From Gordius sp. MW1 (taxonomy: Eukaryota > Nematomorpha > Gordioida > Gordea > Gordiidae), in contig OZ038529.1 in NCBI GenBank assembly GCA_964036665.1, forward strand, positions 18,920,060-18,984,059: a DNA stretch of 64,000 nt, read 5' to 3'. Under the pieces are notes generated by a model. That model was not told the origin of the DNA. It did not search any database and saw nothing but the letters and a program-made list of their open reading frames with translations. The translations under genes and the position numbers were made by a program. Below are positions 24,611-37,600 of this stretch, in pieces (the first letter of the stretch is position 1; every line of letters begins with the position of its first letter).

Positions 24611-25129
24611 CCGGTCGAATAGTTAGAATAAGTAGCTAAAAGTACGGCCGTTTACAATAGTCGCCCATATGGGATGGCCTCTCAGTTTTTGGTTGGGGGT
24701 TGTTGTTAAAGTTGCATGGCTGCACACACTTCTTTGCTTCGTTTCCGAATTTATGATGGTATCAACATACGTTACCTGGCCGTTGTCTTGACGAGGATCT
24801 TGATCTACTTGTTTGTCTTCGAGCTCTATAAAATCCTTCTGGTCTGTTTGTTAACTGTTTACCCTTCAATTCCAAGTTCGAAATTGCCTTGTATAGCTCC
24901 AGTATTTCATTTGCTTAATTGTTGTGGGGCTTGTTTACTTGTGCTATACTGCCAGATGCAAAAGTTTCGTAGACTCTGTCGGCAACTTCTGCAATTCAGT
25001 CCAGCGGTTGATCATCACCCAATGTGACTACAATACTGATTACCTGTTGTGGGAGTTTATCAATCCACAAGCTTCGAAGGATCTTTTCGTCCATCACGTT
25101 ACTACCTAAACGAGATTTTAATTACCTTA

Positions 25130-25345
25130 ACAACTGTGAGGGTGTGCGATCGCCGAGGAATATCTCTTTTAATAAATTCCTAATTCTCTTCTCATCGCTG
25201 TCTCCCAATCTTTTTTGGATTGCCTCTTTCAGTTTGTCATACGGAGCAGATTCTGGAACCTCGAATATAAGGTCTGCCACTTCCTCCGCGACTTCTGGGG
25301 GTAGCGACTCAAGCAGGTAGGAATACTTGGTCTTCTGAGAAGATA
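25130..25345 (-). pseudogene. gag remnant of the Ty3/gypsy element
   Basis: The minus strand encodes YLLESLPPEVAEEVADLIFE then PYDKLKEAIQKRLGDSDEKR and RNLLK-like residues, the typical capsid-end segment of arthropod-type gypsy gag. The reading frame then breaks; the rest of gag down to about 24700 is scrambled. Confidence 0.75.
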
Positions 25346-25346
25346 T

Positions 25347-25364
25347 GTCACGTCGAGGTCACCA
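25347..25364 (-). other. Primer-binding site, tRNA-Trp type
   Basis: One base inside the 5' LTR the minus strand reads TGGTGACCTCGACGTGAC. This is complementary to the 3' end of animal tRNA-Trp (..CACGTCGGGGTCACCA) with about one mismatch. It defines the element's orientation. Confidence 0.7.
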
Positions 25365-25365
25365 A

Positions 25366-25810
25366 TGTAAAGATATGCAATAATGTAAAAATGTAAAATT
25401 TCTTTATTTTTAATTTTATCTAAACACAAAAGGACAAAAATCAAATAACGGCGAAATTAACTATGAGCGAGGATATCAAAGTAAAGATGATACAAGTTAA
25501 TTAGCAGGTTGGAAGAATAGTGATAAGGGTAGTTGATTGGAATATCCAAATGTAATGTGATAAATGGTAGAATAAGTTGTAAACGCGAATGTAGTGAATA
25601 AATGGAATATTGGAGGAGCAGAGTGAAGTTGAAGTGAGTTGTATTGAAGTGGAATCATCCTTTTTGTTGTTGGAATTTATGTATTTTTAAGTTACTTATA
25701 GAATACTGGAAAATTCCATAGCTTTCTCGTAAGGAATAGCATTTCGGTACCTTTACATAAAAATCCTTGTTTTTTTGCAATTGGATACATCAAACCGCTG
25801 GTTTGCTACA
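25366..25810 (-). repeat. 5' LTR of the Ty3/gypsy element
   Basis: 445 bp, close copy of 21099-21537, flanked outside by AGTC and inside by the primer-binding site. Confidence 0.9.
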
Positions 25811-26439
25811 AGTCTGACAGCATACGTTTTTCTCTGGTAGCTTATTCGGGTATACGTATCGAATTGCATTGAACGTTGGATTATTTTTTGGCTCGGTCTT
25901 TTCGATTCATTTCAGCGTAAAATTGAATCGTACTTTCCCATCGAGGTTGCTACGGGGGGCGGGGGGGGGGTTTAACATCGATGGCCAATTATTGTGGAAT
26001 GACGGAGATGCCGCCCCTAGCTGTATTGGCAGTGTAAAGGATGATGACCGTTTAGAACGGGTTGGCGATAGAGGTCGCAGTTGAAGGGAAACACAATATC
26101 GCAGCCGAGGCGTAGGCCTACAGCTATTCGAACTAGCCCGACAAGTGTAACCCTAGGTTTTGGCTTGGTAGGGCCTCGAGCTATTCGTAACCCCGGGAGA
26201 ATGCCCAATTGAAATGGAGATTTCCCAAAGATAGGTTGTTCGAAGAGAGGTAAGCTACGAAACGTGCTATGAGTGGTAAATCCCATATTTTTATCATTTA
26301 AATTATTTGGCTCATATTGTCCCCAATAATTCTTTAAATTTTAGATTTTTAAAATTCTTTTTCTAATACATTCTTAAAATATAGTTTTTGTCTACAATGC
26401 ATTAATCAAATTATATTAAGTTGTAAAGGAAACAGCTCT
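25811..26439. other. Gene-free stretch right of the gypsy element
   Basis: It contains a G-rich run (25940-25970) and CG-containing sequence to about 26250 that differs from its AT-rich surroundings. Both strands are open for about 70-90 codons without family resemblance. I cannot assign it. Confidence 0.3.
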
Positions 26440-27790
26440 CTGAGCCAATTTAATGCCATCTTCTTCTTTATAATGTATATAGCCCCACAGTCTTGGGGTT
26501 TGTTTTTATAAGTTTCTTCCATTATGAGTTAGGGCTATGTCCAAATTTTACTTCTTATGTAATCATTTATCCACTTGCAATTTCCACCTAAAAAGAAATT
26601 GTCATCTTTCTAACTTCCAAGGCAACTGCTTGTCGAAGGCTTCTCAATTTAAATCCCTCGTTTTGCTTTTTAGTATTTAATTTTGTTCATCAATTCCGCC
26701 ATAGGTAGAGTTATAGACCTGCTTGGACCGGCCGCTTGGACGGGCCTCTGCATAAAACAACGGGCATGGCCTGGATGGGCCTAGATATAAGGCCCGTTAA
26801 AAGCCCGTTACAAAATTAATCATTTAGTATATAAGAAGGTGTTTTTATATTGTTCTAATATATAATTATTTTATATGCTATGCAATTTTATGTAAAATTA
26901 AATTAACAAGGGAAGTTAAATTTAATTTACATCTTAGATTAAACATCACTAACTCAACCCACATTATAAATGTTTAATGTATTTATACATGAAAGTAATT
27001 AGTGATCCCATGGGCGTAGCCAATTTAATTTAGACGGGGTAGTTTAGATAAAGCAAAAAAATGTTTGCAGATCAAAAATTTTTGGATTTGGCGAGAGCAA
27101 CTGCCAAATCTTGCCTCTCTTTACTCTCTAGCAATATTGAGTAAATCAATTTATTATTATGCAAGATTATTTATAATATACTCATTAACAAATTTAAAAA
27201 CAAATTTTGAAATCACATCTTCAATATACTTTTGTAAAATATCACTGTTTTTTTATTTTATAATAACTTAAAAATTTAAATGGTGGAAAAACAAAGAAGC
27301 CAAGTAAATTTCTTAAAAACATTTTAAACTTAAATAAGGGGTTTAAAATTCTATTTGGCTTATATAGATATATGTGTATCCCGAAGTGCCACTTTTAAAC
27401 TAAATTTTTTTTTCATAGGTTGCCTCTTAAAAGATAGAAGATCTCGTATAATCGGATATTATTAATATATTATTTTTACAATATTTTTAATAACATTTTT
27501 GACACAAACATTTTGTTTATTATATCGGTTAAAAATTAAATAAAAAAATTATTTTGAGGGCCTGGGCCGGGCTTGAGCTTTGTTTAAAATTAGCGAGCCG
27601 AGCCTGAGCTTATAATTTAATATTTTAACGTGCCCGGACCGGTTCGAGCTAGGCTTTCAAAATTTTATTAGGGGCGGGCCCACTGACCTAAACAGGCCCG
27701 TTGCAAGTCCCTAGGTTGAATGGCCATTTTCATACGTCATATGGTCGAGCCAGTATACCCCCGTTCTCATCTATTTAAAAGCGAAGCCCA
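26440..27790 (-). mobile_element. RTE LINE 3' fragment split by a hAT element
   Basis: 26449-26711 matches the 3' region of the LINE at 12120-12410: CTTCTTCTTT tail, CTTGGGGTTTGTTTTTATA, TTTCTTCCATTATGA, then ..ATTCCGCCATAGG. The match resumes at 27722 (TCATATGGTCGAGCCAGTATAC) where the other copy has TCATATGGTCAAGCTTACTATAC. The intervening kilobase is a hAT element, which fixes the order of insertion. Confidence 0.7.
26712..27713. mobile_element. Non-autonomous hAT-type element (about 1.0 kb)
   Basis: Termini TATAGACCTGC and GCAAGTCCCTA are inverted, with GC-rich subterminal CGGGCC strings on both sides. Flanks GGTAGAGT (26704-26711) and GGTTGAAT (27714-27721) are an imperfect 8 bp duplication. 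The interior (about 26820-27300) shares blocks with 55560-56290, including CTCTAGCAATATTGAGT. No transposase. Confidence 0.75.
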
Positions 27791-28195
27791 TCCAAGCTTG
27801 GCCCGCGAGCCGGCCCGGCCGTGTAGGTCTCTACATTAGATAAACAACTTTAATCCTAGTGTTAAAGGGAAGAAAGGGCAAGTCTGGGGCGATTTGTCAA
27901 TGTAAAAGGTAAGTTAATTTTAAATAGGTATCAAGAATTAATAGAGCTAGGGTAACAAAAACCTTTTTAATTGATTCCTCTCCCCTTTATTTATAAAATA
28001 TATTTATTAAACTAAAATTTTTACCAATTAATAAGTTATTGACGTTAAAAAAATCGCTATTTATCAATTTTGACAGCAAATTTTTCAAAAACTTGATGTA
28101 TAGGGAAAAAACTAGATATATATTTGTGTTAACCGTTAAAAACTCTACCAGAATCTTCTGCAAACAGTTTGCCGGTATACTAACAACCAATTAAT
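27776..28195 (-). repeat. hAT terminus joined to a foldback-family arm
   Basis: 27776-27832 is a GC-rich hAT-type right end closing with GTAGGTCTCTA. From 27836 the sequence is the reverse complement of the repeat at 11174-11544, down to the ACTCTACCAGAATCTTCTGC phrase at 28140-28160. The same two modules are adjacent in the same arrangement at 11174-11660. Confidence 0.6.
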
Positions 28196-28634
28196 ACCAT
28201 TGAGTTTTTGTGTGGTAAATTTTTTTGTCAAGTTGTCTTTTTACTGGTGTGCGTAAAATACAATAGTACATATTGCATCTTGATTTCGGCACGTGATCTG
28301 CGTGCATAAATCTTATGAATCGTCTCACATACATTAAATCACGCAATTTTGGGGAGTCATTTTTAAAACAGTGCTTTCACATTAAGCCAACTTCAACAAC
28401 AATTGTTCTTCTCATATTAGTCCCAATCTTTAGGCCTATCTTCAAAATATATTTTTAAGCTTACCCTCAAAATTTTTTAGGTAGATAGTGAGAGAGATGG
28501 ACGCCAAGTCGATGTGATATTCATAAGCATGTACCTCAAAGGTTTTTTACAAATTGCATAATTTAATTTGTAAGTCAGGGACAGTTCTAGTTTTTAGAAT
28601 GTTTTTAAATAATATATAACTGTTTTTTTATTCG
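28196..28634. other. Upstream region of the phosphatase gene
   Basis: No repeat recognised. The promoter and any 5' UTR exon of the PP2C gene could be here. I see no clear TATA box or initiator that I would defend. Confidence 0.3.
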
Positions 28635-31600
28635 ATGGATATGGGGAAGACTTCTCTATCCTATATGCCCAGAATGACTCTAAGCCCTATTCCTTATTTT
28701 AACGTAAAGGAAGATAAATCTATTACTAAGGAAAAAACACCTAACCTTAATACTCCCAAATTAGTTGAAAAATTACCCCCAAGAATATCAATACCTCATA
28801 ATCCAACATATTCAAATCAGAAAGTATTCTCCTATCAGTATGATAAGGTCTCGGTGTTTTCCATTCAAGGCAGAAGGTCAACTATGGAAGATAAATTTAG
28901 AGTTGTTCAACAGAAAGCCCCATTTCCACTTATGTTATTTGGTGTTTTTGATGGCCATGGTGGAAGTGTAAGTATATAAAATATCTATTTTAATATATGT
29001 CAATATCACTTTACTTTGAACATAAGTAAAGTTAATATACTATGCCTAATTGATTTATGCCTATTTTTATTATTATTTAACTAAGAAAATAAGTAAAGTG
29101 TTTGTTAATTTTTGAAATGTCAATGGACCCTCTTATAAAATTCCTGATCCATGTGCCTTTAAAAAATCAGTCTTAAGTTTTTTTTAATTTTTAAAATTGA
29201 TCCATAAGTGTAAATACCAATATATTAATAAACATATGCAATAATACTTTTTAATGCTTTTTCTCAATACTATTTTACCTTTGCTTAAAACTTTTTATTT
29301 ATGCCTGATCATTTGGATTCAAATTTTTTAAATCTAAATAAAATCCCAACATTATTAAAATATCTATATGCTTCATTTTTTGCTTAGTATTTTATTTGAT
29401 TCACCTAAAATGTGTGCACATCAGAAATATAATCATATCATTATTAGTCATGCTGAAGCATTTAATTAAATTAGCCAGACATATTACAGTCACTTTTTGA
29501 TTAGATCAGAATTTATGATTTGCCCACAATGACATAAGAAACATTTGGTTTTCCATAGATAAAAATATAATTCCCAAATTTAATTTCAAAAATTGCTTTT
29601 AATTGATTTAGATAAAATGGGCCTGATGCACAATTTGCGCCCAACTCATCACTCACTCACTCAATGAATAATTTATTATATTATTAGAAAAAGTGCCTTT
29701 GGCAATGTTCATAAGCATTTCGTTATAATTAGTAATTTTATCATCACCTATACAAAAAAACTGTAGTGTTAACCAATTAATTTTACTCAGTTTGCAATTC
29801 AATGGCATCTATTTAAATTATTTAATAAAAAATTTATAAAACTACCATGAAAATGGATACATTTTTAAGGTCATGAAACGTAAAACTAATTAAAAAAGGA
29901 ACAATAAAAGGTAAAAGTTAAAATATCAATCCTCATCACGCCATCCTATTATTTCCCGTTTCTAGTCACTAAAGTACAAAAGTAATATATTTATAACCAA
30001 AAATCTTAAATTTTAAACCGAAAAATGTTATGAAAACGCTAAAAGCTTATGTGAGCATTTTGTTATGTCGCGAGCAAATCATATGAGCGAGAAAAGCTAA
30101 CTAAGTAAAAGTAAAGTTAATTTATCAGGAGGCGCTCTTTCTTCAGCCACTTTTTAGTCGTTTTTCCTCCTTTTGCGACAGATGTTCTTTGTCCAAACTT
30201 TACTCGTTTAATTTTCCTCTCTAGCTGGCTGCTGTTCATCGACGCAAAATAACGAACGTGCGCGATGATTGCCTTTAATTTTAATTCGCCAGCTAATTTT
30301 TATTGAGAGTTTTAAAAACGAGTTAAGATCATCTTTCGACAACAAATGAATTTGGCTTTGCAGTTTTTTTGGCCCATGCTCGGATCAATGTTTTGTTTTT
30401 TACTTATCCGCTTAATAAAGGCAGCCGGCCGAATGTTTTGTGCTAAAAAAATTTAATCGTTTTCATTTTTTAAGCTTAATTTTATTAAAAATTAGTTCAA
30501 TTAATGTGTTTAGCCTAAATGCTAACTAGTTTTTGGAACCTTATAGCAAAACTCTCATAAAATATTAATTGTTATTTTCATTTTATCAGACCAACCACAT
30601 TATAGTAGATGTATATTTGAACAATGACTTTTTTAAATTAATTGCTTATTTATGTTTTTAAATTTATTAATTGCTATGCAATTTATGGGCTCGTTTTTGG
30701 TTGTCCGTCCGTCGTCCGTCCATCAAGTTATTGGCGCCAGCTTTGTGACCTGGATATCCCGGGTTCAAGCCAGGGAGAGGACGAATTTTTTTTTAAATTT
30801 TTTAAATTAAATTAATATCTTGTTCTTGTTAATACCATTGATAATATGAATTTTTGACCATCCGCTGGCTACTGACCAATGAAAAAATGACCATTGGCCA
30901 AATAAAGCGAAATTTTTAATTGCTATATGCAATTTATGGTATTTTTTCGTCTTTGAATAGGTTAACATTGATAATTACCCTATGCCCTTTCCTACAAGGG
31001 CCTACGCCTCTACTGATATGGGTCCCTGTGCCCCTTACCAAAGCCTATGCCTTTATTTTATATAATATTTGGTGATTATTTAAAATATACTTAATAAACA
31101 AGCGAGAACCTAGTTTAATTTTGCGCAATATATTAAAGTACAACTGAATTACCCGACAAAACTTTTTTGTCACAAAAAAGTAATCTCGTTAATGGCTTAC
31201 TCTTATTAACAGATCATAATCCTTCCAACCCCACCCGGTGGTTAGCCTATGCATGCAAACCTTCTCGTAATTTCGCACTCATTTGTGATTTTATTCATTC
31301 ACCATGCACTAATAACCACTATTTAGCGGTACCGCTACAAGTTTTTATGCCTGGTTGTTTATTTAACTCTAACTTGTTAAATAGTTAAAAAGTCGTTGAC
31401 TTTCATTTAACCATCGCGCTAAAAAGCTTTATTTTTGCTTTTACATAAATATACATTATAATTTTCAAGTTTTTTGTAATAATTTGGCTATTTAGAAGTG
31501 TTACCTTCGCTTGATTCGATGCTTTTGTTTAATTCGTCAAAGTTGGTATTGATTGAAAGAGGGTTAAATTAATAACTTCAAAATTAAACTATAATTTTAT

Positions 31601-34600
31601 TTTTTTAATAATATGTTTTTTGACTTGGGGGGTTAGTTTTCCTTCCCTGCTTCCCCACGGCACGCCCATGGGTCTGACCAAAGCTCGTAATGGTTTTTAA
31701 TATATATAATTTGTCGCATTATTTTATTTTTTAGTCGACTATAGCTGTTTTTGGCGAAATCAATTAAAATTAAAGAAATTCAAGACTAAAACCCTTACTC
31801 TGAACACCTATAAAATTTGCGATCTTAACATGTTTTACTATTTTCAGTTTGCTTTTATACATCCTTAAATCTATTGATATGTGATTATAACTCGGGGCAA
31901 ATGTTTATAACATTGGCTATTAATGTTATTAACCCCACTTTGTATATTTCTAGGTCGTAAATTATTTACGAAATGTTTTAATGTATATTATAGTTTATTT
32001 CAAATGTTGGAACATATATATAACATACTATAGAGGCCTGCACGGGCTGCCCCATCGGGCCGGGGTCTGGCAAAATTTTATAAAATAATCGGGCCCGAGC
32101 CCGGCCCGAATCGAACTAAAGCAAATATATCTTTTATAAAATAGGAGTTAAATAAACTCAACTAAATATAAATAATTATCTTCGCATAGCGTACATTATA
32201 TAGCTTCTAAACTTAAGCTTTTTTCTCTTGTCATTTATAATATAATTGACCAGAATTGCAAATCTTATTATAGTATTTAAATAAATTCTTATTAATACTT
32301 TCGAAATAAGATAAGTAATTATTTTAAACATATTTGGAACTGTTAAAAATATATTTTATAAAGTTAAATTTTTTAGCTTTAAATGAAGCCGAATAAATTG
32401 TAACGAGTGGAAATGGATTTTATTTGTTTCAAACTTATCCTTGCTATAAATTAAGATTAATAACAATCTAATGCATTGTATATCTAGATGGTGAAATACA
32501 TTCAAAAACATTATTTTTCAAAATTTGAAAGATCATGTCGGGCTCGGGTAAAATAAAAATTGAGAAGTCGGGCCGGGCTCGGGCCAAAGAAATTTCATTT
32601 TGCAGGGCGCTACATACATAAAATAAGTTTAAGTAATTATTCTTATTTCCCTTAAAATTTTTAATTAGATATAAGACTATTTAGCTCTTGGCCGTTTCTG
32701 ATACCTGAATTTTATTGAAAGGGACGAGGGAGAGGTGCTTGAAAATTTTTTGCCTTTGAATGGGGGAAGAAATTTTAGTTTTTTATAAAGAGGGAAAACT
32801 TATAAATTTCCAATTCACGTATTTTAATACTGCTATGTCCATAAAACCTATTATGTTGACCCTTTAAATATATTCTTTTTAGTTTGCGGTTGAGTGCGTA
32901 GAGTCTCGCCTCATACCCAACGTGCTGTCCGCCCTGAACCAAAACCTGAAGACGTTGGCTAACCAAAAATCAGCTACGCCCACTACAACAGTTAAAGAAG
33001 CAGCATGCAAACCGGTGGATCGAGATAGATCTGCCATGTATCATAGGGTCCTAAGTCAGGAAATTATGGCCCTAGATCGGTCCCTCCTTCAGAAAGCCTC
33101 TTCCCTACCCGATAATTCAGGTACCGCTTTAAGTTAATTTTTTTTAAACTCGTCGGTCATCGGAATATTTATTATTAAGTTAGCTTGAATTTCCTTAACT
33201 TGGCCGCATTTTTTTTATTGTTATGTGTATCGATCGATCGATCGCTTCCCTGGCCTTATAAATTATGAACGTTACCCTGCAAACTTGATTATAACCCACG
33301 AGTGACGTACAAACTTTCGTCGGTTTCAAAAGGCGTTAGAAAGTTAATCAGCGCATATTTATATTTTAGCATTTCAGGTTATGTACAATTCGACGCGACG
33401 CCACCAACTTAAATATATATAGGTTGTAAAAGTTTCTAAAAATTCCTATTTTAGTTTGGAAATCGTCTCATCATCACACAATCCAAAGGGGGGAAGGCGC
33501 CCGCTTTGAGCGGTCAGATATTAATGAATGAGTTGAAGCGTAGTGGCGCGAGAGATTTTAGAGAGGTATAGAGTTAAGGCCGAGTGACCTTGGTCTCAAT
33601 CAGACCACCATATCCCCTCATTCAGTCCCCTACCCCCTCTTTCATTTGCCTTTACCACTTTCAGGCTTATTATAAACGGTAAAAGGCAGGCAGGCAGGCC
33701 TGACAAGCATAAACAGTCAGGCCCTCCCTTCCTCTCCTTCCATCTCGTTTTTTACCATTTTTATTTCAACACCTACTCGTCTTACCACCTGTGTTTGTTT
33801 GTTTGTTTGTGTGTGTGGACTAGGTTATATTAGGCACTTCACTTTCACTTTTAGTCCGTTAATGGCTTTATAATAACTGGTGGATGGTTAGCGGTTTTCC
33901 CGCATCATTTGTAATAAATGGTACACCGCGCGAGTCAACTCTCTAAAGTGGTGGAAAAGGCGAAATTTTGTTAAAACTTCATTATTTGCCTAGCCTTATT
34001 TTGCGGGTTTGGGAAAGGCGGTGCGGTGTTGTGTTATTTAAAAAAAATTGGCAGGCTTTTTAATTAAATTAACACCCCCTCAACTTTTGGGATAATTACA
34101 CTGATTAACCACCGACGATCATTCGTTGCGCGCTTAAACATTAATCTCAATCCGATCAGTGCGCGATCGATAACGTTGTACAACGCAACTTCAATGTTAA
34201 TTCTTTTTGACCAGCGTTGAGAGAGCGATTACAATATTTGGCGCTCACCTGTAATACATATAGTCAACATATCGTTTTTTATTTTATAATCCGAACAAAA
34301 AAATAGTAAATCTACTACTTTTAACCCTAATTAATTTAAATTTTAGTGTAAAAATTGTCTCAAATAAAGTATAAACAATCCAGAGACCAGAAAAGCCCGG
34401 CCCGCTTCCCGAACTTATCCCCCAGGCCCACAGTCATAAATTCAGATTTTGAGGCGGGCGCTATTACAAGATTCGGGCTTTATGATATTTTTTAAATAAG
34501 TTATTATTTTGTTTTCTTGTATTATTTTGCCACCTTTTTATTTAATTTGATAATAATTATTTATCCTAGTCCCTATTTAAAAAAATAGGAAATTTAAATA

Positions 34601-37600
34601 AATTTTTTGTTAAAAATTAATTATAACATCAGTTCGGGCAATAATAATAGTCCGGGAGGGCTTTAAGAGTGTGGGTGGGCTTGGGCAGGTAATTTAGTTA
34701 TAAAATCGGACCGGGCCAGGTTTGGACAAAGAAATTTAAACAAATCTAAAATTTTTATAGACGCAGGCAGTTATTTGTTCATACAATTTAAGTTTCTAAT
34801 TTCGCTCGCTAGAGCACCCTTTCGGGACTTAGCTCTTTAATTCGAGGAATTGATTAAAATTAATCGCTACATTTATTAAATATATATTACCTTTAGCATT
34901 TTGACTTGCTCTCAAAATTGGAATGGCCATCATTGAAAACTAGTTATATAAAATATTTTACTTTCGACAATTTTGGCACAAATTTTCTCTCATTATTGGG
35001 AGGGGGATAAAACACATGACTAAAACGTGAAACTAAAACTGGTTTATTAAATAAGTATCCCTTTATTTAAATAACTTCTAATTGATATGAACAAATTATG
35101 CATAATAATGTATTTAAATTAATCTAACGTGAAATGATCAACCCGATCGTCTGCTTTGGTGTGATTTTTAAATAGCGAACGTTTGCCTCGAGTGTGTATT
35201 CAAATTAGTATATATATAATAAATTTAACGCGTTAACATTTAGTTTACATTAATTTTACAGGCTATATCACTCGAGAAGAGATTTTAAAGGCATCCCATG
35301 TTAAAAAAATGTTTTAAAACCTTAAAAATCGTCATGTAGCTTAACGCCACCTCTTCATCATAGTTTTTTTTCACTATAAAAAATTCTTTATCAAATGTTT
35401 AATTGGCTAGATTAACTGATCGACTAAAATATATTGTTATTTTGTACCTTATCAAAATAATTTTTTATAAACAGATATATTCTTTAAAAGAATATATTGT
35501 ATACTGCTTGAGTTGGATATATGCTATGTTGGAAGTTAAGGCCTTTAGGAACTAATTCTTTGACACAAATCATAAATTAGCCCGCTATATAATATTAATT
35601 GCTATGCAATTTATGGGTTTACAATGTATTTGATTTTTGTACATGTCCTTATACACACACCCGTTGTTTGGAATTGCAGGAACAACATGTTTGCTTGGTC
35701 TACTATTCGACAACGAGCTCATCATAGCCAACGCGGGAGATTGTCGAGCCATCATGTACGATAGTCGAGGCCGGACTCTTCAACTCACCATAGACCATAA
35801 ACCCCAAAATGTATATGTGCTTTTTATTTCGTAAAATCGCCTTTTAACAATATGTAAGCACGGATGTTAGATTGGGCCAACTTTATCCTCTATTAAGAAG
35901 TTTCTTTTTTATATTCTAACAAATTGTCGTGGTCATGGGCGTAGCCAGGTTAGGGGGGGGGGGGTAAAACGTTTAAAAGTTCAATTAAGGAGGGGCAATA
36001 AATTTTTTTTTAATTTTTAAGGGTTTTTGCATTGAAATTTTTTTTGTCATTCAGGGGATGCCCATGGCCGTGGTCTAAAAATTACTGCTATTTCCCCCTT
36101 GTGGTTCTTGGGATTTCATATTATTTGTTTAAAAATGCAATAAAAAAATTAGGGAGGCCATTCATGATAAATTGTTTAAGGTCTTGATAAATTACTGTAC
36201 GACAATAACCGAAAATATCGTGTGTTATTTAAAAGATTTCCTGGATAATTTGTATTTTTTAAATGGTCGGCTCTGCGGTAACATTGGAATTTAATCTATT
36301 TAGTTTCGTTAGCTTAAAGCCCTAACCAAGTCTCAAATCGATGTTATTTTGGCACAATTAACATCTTAGGTATAACATTAGCTCAATGCATTTATGTTTC
36401 AGCCTGAGTTCCTATTACACACTACGTTTTTTTCCATCAAAAGTACGATTTTTGTTATAATGGTTATATTTGAACAAGTGTTTCTGCTCTATTTATGAAG
36501 TAAACGTTTTATGAAATAAGCATTGGGCTATATTTGAAATCTTGGAAAATATTTTAATCGTAAATTCACCCTTGAATGCACTCTTTTCACCGAAAAATAA
36601 TCATCCATATATATTGCTTTTATTAATTAACAAAAATTTACCACTTTTATTCGAAATATCTTATATACACGCATAGGCGTTATGATTTCATCTAAAGGTT
36701 GGGAGCAAAACTATCCTTTAAAAGATTGAACCATAAGCGTGCTGAAAATAAAATTTTTTGAGTTTAAAAATAAAATGTGTATGCGTAATAATATTAAATG
36801 ATCTCCCCCCCCCTAGCCTGCGGAGAAGGAGAGGATAAGGCAAGCCGGTGGCTTCGTAACACTTAGCGGAGCTGGTATATGGAGGCTTAATGGTATTCTC
36901 AGCGTTTCCCGTGGCCTTGGGGACCTGTCTCTCAAACGCTGTAATAACGTGATAACAGCCCGACCCGATATCCACGTTTATCCTTTGGTTCAATCTTGCA
37001 CGGACGCCCCAAACGATGGTCCTCCCCTAGCTGGTGGAGACCAAGAGGTGCCCCCACTTAAAGGGGATGAACGCAGGATCACTGGCTCTAAGGGTGTGTG
37101 AAATATTTTGCCCTTTTTTAAGCTTAAAGATTTGTCTTAATATCGGATTCCTGATTCAAATCGCTCGAATCAATTTAAGTCTAACGATTCAATTTCATGC
37201 GTCAAACTCGGTTGTAATTATTAATATTCTGTTTTTTGATAGTTAAACACGTTTTTTTTTGTTTATTTCAACTGTTGACATTAAATCTAAACTTTGCTGA
37301 TACCTAAAAATTAACAAAATATACAACATTTAAGGTTAGGAAATGTTTTTGCATCTTACAAAATCGCTGTATGTTATGCGTCTGAAATGTAAATCTGTTG
37401 TGAATTCGAAGTTAAGACAGAAATTCATTTTTTTAACGCTGTGTTCGGACGTTTAAAATGGTTCTTGGCTATTTGAAATTTGGTTAGAGAGTTACAAATT
37501 TGTAAAAAAAAAATATGTAAATTATGAGATTCTCAATTAAAACCTTCAATTTTCATTTAAATGACGAGTATATTTTATTCGCTGAATACCTTGATAATGT

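Larger units (their letters stand above)
21099..25810 (-). mobile_element. Ty3/gypsy LTR retrotransposon, almost full length, inactive
   Basis: Minus-strand orientation. LTRs at 25810-25366 (5') and 21537-21099 (3') start TGTAGCAAAC and end TCTTTACA on that strand. The 4 bp duplication AGTC flanks the unit (21095-21098 and 25811-25814). Order on the minus strand: 5' LTR, tRNA-Trp-type primer site, gag, protease (DTGAE), RT, RNase H, integrase, a purine-rich tract (AGGGGAGT) and 3' LTR. The frames are broken by many small lesions, so no complete protein survives. Domain order with RNase H before integrase and the RT sequence place it in Ty3/gypsy. Confidence 0.9.
28968..32882 (+). other. PP2C intron 1 (3.9 kb)
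   Basis: Donor GTAAGT, acceptor TTTTAG. It holds a SINE-like tRNA-related repeat near 30671-30960 and a hAT element at 32031-32612. The part 30080-30330 is less AT-rich and not obviously repetitive; I cannot assign it. Confidence 0.6.
33121..35679 (+). other. PP2C intron 2
   Basis: Donor GTACCG, acceptor TTGCAG. The part 33300-34260 is less AT-rich and not visibly repetitive, with CAGG repeats near 33690; it may hold regulatory sequence, but I see no defined site. 34385-34760 is a hAT-like repeat. Confidence 0.5.

Noticed and set aside
36718-36993. Minus-strand ORF of 91 codons
   Set aside because: It is the antisense shadow of phosphatase exon 4, which has clear PP2C motifs on the plus strand.
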